This document shows positions 58,764 to 64,000 of a stretch of 64,000 nt of DNA, one piece after another; position 1 is the first letter of the stretch, and the number at the start of each line of letters is the position of its first letter. The notes beneath the pieces were generated by a model. That model worked only from the letters and a program-made list of their open reading frames with translations. It was not told where the DNA came from and did not search any database. The stretch is from Candidatus Equimonas faecalis (GTDB taxonomy: Bacteria; Bacteroidota; Bacteroidia; Bacteroidales; Bacteroidaceae), in NCBI GenBank assembly GCA_018066245.1, contig JAGHRT010000031.1, positions 1 through 64,000 on the forward strand. Reading direction: 5' to 3'. Made by a program: the position numbers and the translations under genes.

Positions 58764-59462
58764 CTAAAAGAGGATGTTGCGGGGCTTTGTGGCTTGAAAT
58801 TCCTTGAGGTAGAAGGGTTCGAAGTAGGCCACGTCGGCGGTGTTGCCGTCTATGAGGCGGCGCTCGGCCAGGGGGGCCATGTATTGTGCCTGCGGCGTGA
58901 TGTCGGGCAGGAAGTGGGCACCCGGGTGCGCTTCCAGCAGGGTGCGGCATTTTTCCATGCCGTTGCCGAAGAACCACACGGGGCGCTCGTCCAGCCAGCG
59001 GCGGTAGGTGTCGGCTTCCACCACGTCGGGCTGCACGGGGCGGAGGGGTCGGAGTGCGCGGTCGTAGAGTGCGGCGTACACTTCCATGCGGCGGGCGTCG
59101 ATCATGGGGCAGAGCAGCGCATCGTCGGGCAGTTCGGGGCCATAGATGAGCGGCCACACGCACATAATTTCAAGGGTGGGCACGTTGATGAGCGGGAGGC
59201 TTCGCCCGTAGCACAGGCCTTTGGCCACGCTCACGCCGATGCGCAGGCCTGTGTAGCTGCCGGGGCCTTCGCTCACGGCGACGGCGTCGAGTGGAATGGC
59301 GTGGCTGTCGGCGAAGGAAGCGGCGGCCTCCACCATCGGTGCCAGGCGGCGGGCGTGGTTGGGCCCGTCGAACTCTTCTTCATGGTAGATGACGTGGCTG
59401 TCCTGGCTGACGGCTACGGAGCATACCGATGTGGAGGATTCTATGTGGAGTATGCAGGACAT
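58764..59462 (-). CDS. tsaB: tRNA threonylcarbamoyladenosine biosynthesis protein TsaB
   Basis: Protein of 232 residues with the ASKHA fold, partner of TsaD in making t6A at tRNA position 37. MSCILHIESSTSVCSVAVSQ, the family motif SEGPGSYTGLRIGVSVAKGL (about 65-84) and the C-terminal LAERRLIDGNTADVAYFEPFY are typical. A perfect minus-strand promoter precedes it. First gene of tsaB-DUF4290-rnpB; its product feeds the MtaB reaction encoded elsewhere in this window. Confidence 0.93.
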   Translation of the reverse strand: MSCILHIESSTSVCSVAVSQDSHVIYHEEEFDGPNHARRLAPMVEAAASFADSHAIPLDAVAVSEGPGSYTGLRIGVSVAKGLCYGRSLPLINVPTLEIMCVWPLIYGPELPDDALLCPMIDARRMEVYAALYDRALRPLRPVQPDVVEADTYRRWLDERPVWFFGNGMEKCRTLLEAHPGAHFLPDITPQAQYMAPLAERRLIDGNTADVAYFEPFYLKEFQATKPRNILF

Positions 59463-59481
59463 GGTGCGACGTAATGAGCTG

Positions 59482-59512
59482 CAAAATTACGCAAATCTTT
59501 TTAATTCAGCAA
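59482..59512 (-). promoter_or_regulatory. Promoter of tsaB operon
   Basis: Minus strand TTG (complement of 59510-59512), 20 bp, TAATTTTG (complement of 59482-59489). Confidence 0.8.
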
Positions 59513-59584
59513 ACTTTGCGGGCTTTTTGGGGCGATAGGCAGTCGTTTTATAGGGATAATTGGTGCTATGTCCGAATTTGTTTG

Positions 59585-59592
59585 TAACTTTG
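59585..59592 (+). promoter_or_regulatory. Probable -7 element of the FAD oxidoreductase gene
   Basis: TAACTTTG 23 bp before the ATG at 59616. The nearest TTG (59560-59562) is 22 bp upstream, slightly far. It argues against the earlier in-frame ATG at 59568. Confidence 0.6.
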
Positions 59593-59615
59593 CAGGCAGA
59601 AATGCCCCTATCCGA

Positions 59616-61232
59616 ATGATAAGTTCCCTTCAGCTTCGCGTGGTGCCGCCGGTGGCGGCGCAAGAGCCGCTTCTCCGCAGGGAGGTGGCTGCTGCCCTTG
59701 GCGTGCGCGAGAGCGACATAAGCGCCCTGCGCATTCGCCGCCGCAGCATTGATGCTCGTCAGCGGACTGTGTTTGTGAATCTTGGGCTGGATGCCTACCT
59801 CGGTGAGGAGGCTCCTGCGCTGGCCTTCCCCGCCGTGGTCTATCCCGACGTGAGCGACCGCCCTCAGGTGGTCGTGGTGGGCGCAGGCCCCGGAGGCTTG
59901 TTTGCCGCCCTGCGCCTGATTGAGCTGGGCTTGCGCCCGGTGGTGCTGGAGCGCGGCAAGGACGTGGACAGCCGCCGCCGCGACCTGGCCCGCATATCGC
60001 GCGAGCACATTGTCCTGCCCGACAGCAACTACTCCTTTGGCGAGGGTGGGGCGGGGGCCTACTCCGACGGCAAGCTCTATACGCGCAGCAAGAAGCGCGG
60101 CTCCGTGGAGAAAATCCTGCGCGTGTTCGTGCAGCACGGCGCGGCGGCCGACATTCTGGCCGATGCCCACCCGCACATAGGCACCGACCGCTTGCCGCAC
60201 ATCATCCGTGCGATGCGTGAGCGCATACGGCGGGCGGGCGGCGAGGTGCGCTTTGAGACGCGCGTCGAGGGCCTTATTATAAATAATGAGCGGTGTGAGG
60301 GCGTGCGCTATGTGGCGGCTACGCCCGACGGCCCCGTAGAGGGCGAGTGCCTGGGCCCCGTGATACTGGCCACGGGCCACTCGGCCCGCGACGTCTATCG
60401 CTGGCTCTACGCCGCCGGCGTGGAGGTGGAGGCCAAGGGGCTGGCCGTGGGCGTGCGCCTGGAGCACCCCTCGGCACTCATCGACCGCCTCCAGTACCAC
60501 CGGCGGGAGGGACGCGGCGAATGGCTCCCTGCCGCAGAATACAGCTTCGTGCAGCAGTGCCAGGGGCGCGGCGTTTACAGTTTCTGCATGTGCCCGGGCG
60601 GCGTGGTGGTGCCTGCCGCGTCGGGGCCGGAGCAGGTGGTGGTGAACGGCATGAGCCCGTCGCACCGCAATGGCCGCTGGAGCAATGCGGGCATGGTGGT
60701 GGAACTGCATCCTGACGACGTGCCCGTGGCCGACATCGCCGAGAGCGTGGAGGGCATGGCTCCCGCCGAGCATCCTCTGCGCATGATGCTCTATCAGGAA
60801 CGGCTGGAACGCCTCACTTGGCTGCAAGGAGGGCGCACGCAGGTGGCTCCGGCGCAGCGCATGGCCGACTTCGTGAACCGCCGCCTTTCGGCAGACCTCC
60901 CCCAGAGCACCTACAGCGCGGGCCTCGTAGCCTCGCCGCTCCATTTCTGGCTGCCGGAGTTCATCACCGACCGGCTGCGCGAGGGCTTCCTGGCCTTCGG
61001 CAAGCGTTGCCACGGCTTCCTGACCAACGATGCCCTGATGATTGCCACCGAAACAAGGACGTCGGCCCCTGTCCGCATACTCCGTCTGCCCGACACGCTG
61101 CAACACGTGCGCATAGGCGGGCTCTTTCCCTGCGGCGAGGGGGCAGGCTACGCGGGCGGCATAGTGAGTGCCGCCATCGACGGGGAGCGTTGCGCGGAGG
61201 CAGTAGCCTCCCTCTTGCTCCCCCAAGGGTAG
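59616..61232 (+). CDS. FAD-dependent dehydrogenase (COG2509-like)
   Basis: Protein of 538 residues. After an N-terminal ferredoxin-like extension (MISSLQLRVVPPVAAQEPLL, then RRRSIDARQRTVFVNLGLDA), the FAD-binding motif VVVVGAGPGGLFAALRLIEL lies at about 87-106. NYSFGEGGAGAYSDGKLYTR and the closing FPCGEGAGYAGGIVSAAIDG are hallmarks of this conserved family of uncharacterised NAD(FAD)-utilising dehydrogenases. Cytoplasmic; substrate not known. Divergent from tsaB. Confidence 0.88.
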   Translation: MISSLQLRVVPPVAAQEPLLRREVAAALGVRESDISALRIRRRSIDARQRTVFVNLGLDAYLGEEAPALAFPAVVYPDVSDRPQVVVVGAGPGGLFAALRLIELGLRPVVLERGKDVDSRRRDLARISREHIVLPDSNYSFGEGGAGAYSDGKLYTRSKKRGSVEKILRVFVQHGAAADILADAHPHIGTDRLPHIIRAMRERIRRAGGEVRFETRVEGLIINNERCEGVRYVAATPDGPVEGECLGPVILATGHSARDVYRWLYAAGVEVEAKGLAVGVRLEHPSALIDRLQYHRREGRGEWLPAAEYSFVQQCQGRGVYSFCMCPGGVVVPAASGPEQVVVNGMSPSHRNGRWSNAGMVVELHPDDVPVADIAESVEGMAPAEHPLRMMLYQERLERLTWLQGGRTQVAPAQRMADFVNRRLSADLPQSTYSAGLVASPLHFWLPEFITDRLREGFLAFGKRCHGFLTNDALMIATETRTSAPVRILRLPDTLQHVRIGGLFPCGEGAGYAGGIVSAAIDGERCAEAVASLLLPQG

Positions 61233-61287
61233 AGCCTCTTGTCCTTGGAGAAGCCGGGACGTCCGGAGCTTCCGGAATATCCGGCCT

Positions 61288-61468
61288 ATACGATAGGAAA
61301 AACTCTCGGCGGACTACGAAAAACTCTCGGCGGACTAATTTTCCCTGTCGTATAGGATAGAGGAAAGAAGTTGGTTGCCGCACCTGCGGCTCGGCGGACT
61401 AATTTTCCCTGTCGTATAGGATAGAGGAAAGAAGTTGGTTGCCGCATCTGCGGCTCGGCGGACTACGA
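61288..61468 (+). repeat. Brick array with 21-bp and 64-bp periods
   Basis: GAAAAACTCTCGGCGGACTA starts at 61298 and 61319 (21 bp). From 61329, a 64-bp unit (CGGCGGACTAATTTTCCCTG, then GTATAGGATAGAGGAAAG, then GGTTGCCGCACCTGCGGCT) repeats at 61393 and begins again at 61457. Each 64-bp unit equals 21 + 22 + 21 bp of the three unit types. Confidence 0.9.
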
Positions 61469-61503
61469 AATACGACTCTCAAAACCTATAAACATTAATC
61501 CCT

Positions 61504-63120
61504 ATGATGAAAAAAATCACCCTCCTTCTGCTGGGCCTTGCAGCTATGACCACGGTCCCGGCAAAGGTGAAGACCGTCAGCGTGAGCCGGCCTGCCTTCG
61601 CCTACTCCTTCCAGAACGCCCTCGTCCCCACCGAGGTGGTGGCCAGCGACACCGCCACCGTCGTCAGCTTCCGTGCCAATGCCATGGGGTCGTGGCGCAT
61701 TGGCCCCCAGGCCTGCCTGAAGGTGGGCAATCAGACCCTCCCCTTGCGCCACGGCACCGCCAGCCAGGTGAAGCCTGGCCGTGAGCAGGACGAGCCCACC
61801 GTCGTGCCCTTCCAGCCCGATTCCACCTATCTCGGCTACTACGCAGCCTTCCAACAGGAAGGTGCCAAGGTTACCGTGGGCCTGACCCTCGTGTTCCCGC
61901 CCCTGCCCAAGCGCACCAAGGTGTTCGCCTTCGATGAAGGAATAGACGACCCGCAGAAATTCTGCGTAACGGGCATCCGCCTCGACGGCAAGACCTATCC
62001 CGACCGCCTCAACCTGAACGACGCGCAGTCCACCGTGCCCCTCGCCTGGACAGCCCCTGCCGACGGCAAGGCCAAGCCCTGCCGCATCCGCGTGCGGGTG
62101 GTGGGCAGCGAGTTGCCGGCCGGCCTCACCTTCACCCCGGGCTTCTACACCGTGAGCGAGGCCCCCTTCCACAAATCCCTTACGGAACCCACTTGGGAAC
62201 CTGCCGCAGACGGCACCCCCGGCGGCACCGTAACACTCAGCAGTGCCGTGCCCGTGGGCTGTCTGGTGTATCTGCGCAACAGCCGCAACGACCTGTACGG
62301 CGTGCCCTGCCTGCCGGGTGAGGACCTCACCCTTACGGTGGACTACAACGCCCTGACGCGTCTGGAAAACACCCCGGGCGCCACTCCCTCCACCGTGCCC
62401 TACTACACCCTTACCGATGCCGCAGGCCGTCAGCTCAATCCGGGCGTGGAAGGCCCCGACGGCTGGGTGGACCTTGCCAAGGCCAAGACAGCCGACCTCG
62501 TACACTGCGCCTCCAACCCCGAGGTGGCCCGTCTCCGACTGGCCGAGCGCGATGCAGCCGAGGCCCTGTTCCAGCGCATCGGAGCCCTGGAGGACGTAAG
62601 CCCCGCCGAGGTGGCCGCCACCGCCGAAGCCTACCGCGAGACCGTGGAGACGGCCTACACCGAAGCCCTCACCATCAAGCAGAAAAGGGAGGCCGGCGAA
62701 GGCGGCAAGGTGTGCGAAGCCCCCGACGTGCCGATGAAGGACATGATCAAGGCCATAGCCGCCCGCTACGCAGGCAAAGTGGTGTATATCGACCTGTGGG
62801 CCACGTGGTGCGCCCCTTGCCGCATGGGCATCGAGGCGATGAAGCCCCACCACGCCGACTTTGCGCCCGACGACGTGCAGTTCGTTTACATCACCAACGA
62901 GAGCAGTCCGATGGACAAGTGGAACAAGATGCTTCTCGACATGCCCGGCGACCACTACCGCCTGCCCTCGTTTGAAGGCATGGAGCCCGCCGTGCAAGGC
63001 ATACCCCGCTACCTCATCCTCGACCGCGCCGGCAACGTCGTGTTCGACAAGGCAGGCTTCGGCCCCGGCATGGAAAAGGAATTTTGCAAGACGATACAAG
63101 AAACCATCGACAAGAAATGA
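61504..63120 (+). CDS. Exported TlpA-like thioredoxin-fold protein
   Basis: Protein of 538 residues, signal MMKKITLLLLGLAAMTTVPA. Residues about 25-390 contain beta-rich domains of unknown type and a helical linker. The C-terminal 145 residues form a TlpA-like thioredoxin domain with VVYIDLWATWCAPCRMGIEA, active-site cysteines C436 and C439 (WCAPC), and a cis-proline region VQGIPRYLILD. It probably acts as a periplasmic thiol-disulfide oxidoreductase. The stop overlaps the start of the next gene (ATGA). Confidence 0.85.
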   Translation: MMKKITLLLLGLAAMTTVPAKVKTVSVSRPAFAYSFQNALVPTEVVASDTATVVSFRANAMGSWRIGPQACLKVGNQTLPLRHGTASQVKPGREQDEPTVVPFQPDSTYLGYYAAFQQEGAKVTVGLTLVFPPLPKRTKVFAFDEGIDDPQKFCVTGIRLDGKTYPDRLNLNDAQSTVPLAWTAPADGKAKPCRIRVRVVGSELPAGLTFTPGFYTVSEAPFHKSLTEPTWEPAADGTPGGTVTLSSAVPVGCLVYLRNSRNDLYGVPCLPGEDLTLTVDYNALTRLENTPGATPSTVPYYTLTDAAGRQLNPGVEGPDGWVDLAKAKTADLVHCASNPEVARLRLAERDAAEALFQRIGALEDVSPAEVAATAEAYRETVETAYTEALTIKQKREAGEGGKVCEAPDVPMKDMIKAIAARYAGKVVYIDLWATWCAPCRMGIEAMKPHHADFAPDDVQFVYITNESSPMDKWNKMLLDMPGDHYRLPSFEGMEPAVQGIPRYLILDRAGNVVFDKAGFGPGMEKEFCKTIQETIDKK

Positions 63121-63779
63121 TCGCATCCCACAGGCGTGCGCTATTGCTGACGCTCCTGCTGTGTGTGCTGTCGGGCCTCGGGCCGGCAGCACGCGCCCAG
63201 CAGCAACAGGAACTCCGCCGCAGCAAAATCCCCGTGGTCTTTCCCGAATTTCGGGACGCACGCATCAATCAGACCTTCGGCAGGCACACCACGGCTCGGG
63301 TGAACATCTTTTTGGACGACGGGGCACTCTATTTCCTCGATGAGCAGGAACAGGTGCGCCGGGCCTACGTGGACAACGTGCTGAGCGTGGACATCGACAG
63401 CGTGCGCTACATGAAGGTGGACACCCTCTTCGGACAGTTGCTGGCCGAGCAGAACTACAACTGCCTGGTGCGCGTTACGCTCATCGACAAGAAGCTCTAC
63501 GACAGCGAGGCGCAGGCCCTGAACGACATGCGCATCAACGGCGCAGGATTCTTCAAGGAGAGCATACTCGAAATGGAGGCCGAGCACGAAGCGGGCTACC
63601 CCCTGAAAGACGTGTTCTACTTCATCGTGAAAGGCCGCCCCGTGCTGGCTCGTGAGTCCTATGTAAAGAAGCTCATAGCGCCCGACTACAAGCAGGCCTT
63701 CAAGACCCTCATGGCCGATCGCTGGTGGAGCTGGCGCGACCCCGAAAGCCTCAAGCGCCTCCTGATGTACTTCCCCTGA
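63117..63779 (+). CDS. Exported hypothetical protein coupled to thioredoxin-fold gene
   Basis: Protein of 220 residues with a signal peptide (MIASHRRALLLTLLLCVLSG...ARAQ), cleaved before QQQELRRSK. The remainder is mixed alpha/beta (INQTFGRHTTARVNIFLDDG, YFLDEQEQVRRAYVDNVLSV) with few cysteines (one in the mature part). The ATGA overlap with the upstream gene implies translational coupling, so it may be a substrate or partner of the thioredoxin-fold protein. No family recognised. Confidence 0.75.
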   Translation: MIASHRRALLLTLLLCVLSGLGPAARAQQQQELRRSKIPVVFPEFRDARINQTFGRHTTARVNIFLDDGALYFLDEQEQVRRAYVDNVLSVDIDSVRYMKVDTLFGQLLAEQNYNCLVRVTLIDKKLYDSEAQALNDMRINGAGFFKESILEMEAEHEAGYPLKDVFYFIVKGRPVLARESYVKKLIAPDYKQAFKTLMADRWWSWRDPESLKRLLMYFP

Positions 63780-63782
63780 GAG

Positions 63783-63893
63783 CAGTCCGCCAGAACCCTC
63801 CAAACTCCCCTATACGACCGTTTTTCCTACTCTATACAATAGTTCGCACGACTCTATAGGATAGGAAAAACGATTGTATAGAGTAGGAAAAAC
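63783..63893. repeat. Brick array with perfect 21-bp inverted repeat
   Basis: Arm 63820-63840 (GTTTTTCCTACTCTATACAA core) is the exact reverse complement of 63873-63893. Between them lies GCACGACTCTATAGGATAGG, another unit of the same type. Confidence 0.9.
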
Positions 63894-63958
63894 GCCCCTC
63901 CCGACCCCGTTTAACAATGTTTAAGCCAAGGGAAAGCAGCGGTATGCCGATTTTTTCG

Positions 63959-63966
63959 TAATTTTG
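63959..63966 (+). promoter_or_regulatory. Probable -7 element of the last gene
   Basis: TAATTTTG, 28 bp before the ATG at 63994. Confidence 0.5.
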
Positions 63967-63993
63967 CGGGCAAAACACTAAACCTACTCCCCA

Positions 63994-64000
63994 ATGAACC
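63994..64000 (+). CDS. Start of a further gene, cut by the window end
   Basis: ATGAACC follows a -7 element and a short A/C-rich leader, as at other gene starts here. Only two codons (Met-Asn) are visible, so nothing can be said about the product. Confidence 0.4.

Overview
The window looks like a chromosomal segment of a GC-rich member of the Bacteroidales, most likely Prevotellaceae-like. Three observations support this. Promoters follow the Bacteroidetes pattern (TTG, about 19-20 bp, then TAnnTTTG) and Shine-Dalgarno sequences are mostly absent. Several exported proteins end in a short tail of the type DLQGRR...KG.(Y/F)I..G.K. The gene content also fits (PspC/PadR pair, rplM-rpsI-rpsB-tsf, Bacteroidete-type MetX/Hom/MetY, DUF3472, DUF4290, DUF4369, MtaB). 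I cannot assign a species.

Layout. 0.6-11.4 kb: pnp on the minus strand, then two very large secreted proteins (DUF3472/F5-8C and a zinc-ribbon protein) and a tiny MKKxYxxP-type peptide. 11.4-16.5 kb: a less GC-rich accessory stretch with a PD-(D/E)XK-like protein, two lipoproteins (one with DnaJ-like CxxCxG repeats) and an AbiE-type toxin/antitoxin pair bracketed by 57-bp direct repeats. 16.5-20.6 kb: a carboxyltransferase (OadA/PycB-like) with a small membrane partner, then a PspC/PadR pair with a visible operator. 21-24 kb: the ribosomal operon rplM-rpsI, rpsB-tsf. 24-28.3 kb: two lipoprotein hydrolases and an outer-membrane barrel. 28.7-36.6 kb: a host-glycan cluster (SGNH-esterase/sialidase fusion, a second MKKxYxxP-type peptide, a GH20 hexosaminidase). 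36.7-43.8 kb: menA, an anti-sigma-type kinase, a PepSY protein, a Dabb protein, metX-hom-metY (methionine synthesis), divIC. 43.8-49.6 kb, minus strand: a DUF4369 lipoprotein, a second GH20, a family 2 glycosyltransferase and mtaB. 49.7-53 kb: a small lipoprotein and alaS. 53.2-57.9 kb: a long structured leader and a four-gene membrane/GTPase-like/coiled-coil operon of unknown function. 58.1-59.5 kb: the RNase P RNA, a truncated DUF4290 gene and tsaB on the minus strand. 59.6-64 kb: an FAD-dependent oxidoreductase, a thioredoxin-fold exported protein and its overlapping partner, and the first codons of another gene.

Two things stand out. First, the intergenic DNA throughout is built from interchangeable units of 21-22 bp, in at least three sequence types, joined in direct and inverted arrays. 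Measured spacings are 21, 22, 42, 43, 44 and 64 bp. Inverted neighbours form perfect hairpins at gene ends. One array lies in frame inside mtaB, and one unit supplies the stop codon of a glycosyltransferase gene. Second, the 53.7-57.9 kb operon combines a multi-pass coiled-coil membrane protein, a P-loop/NKxD NTPase, a tail-anchored coiled-coil protein and a protein ending in six 21-residue repeats, behind a leader of about 430 nt. It resembles GTPase-based conflict (defence) systems but I do not recognise it as a named one.

All calls were made by reading the sequence; no database search was possible. Domain boundaries are approximate.
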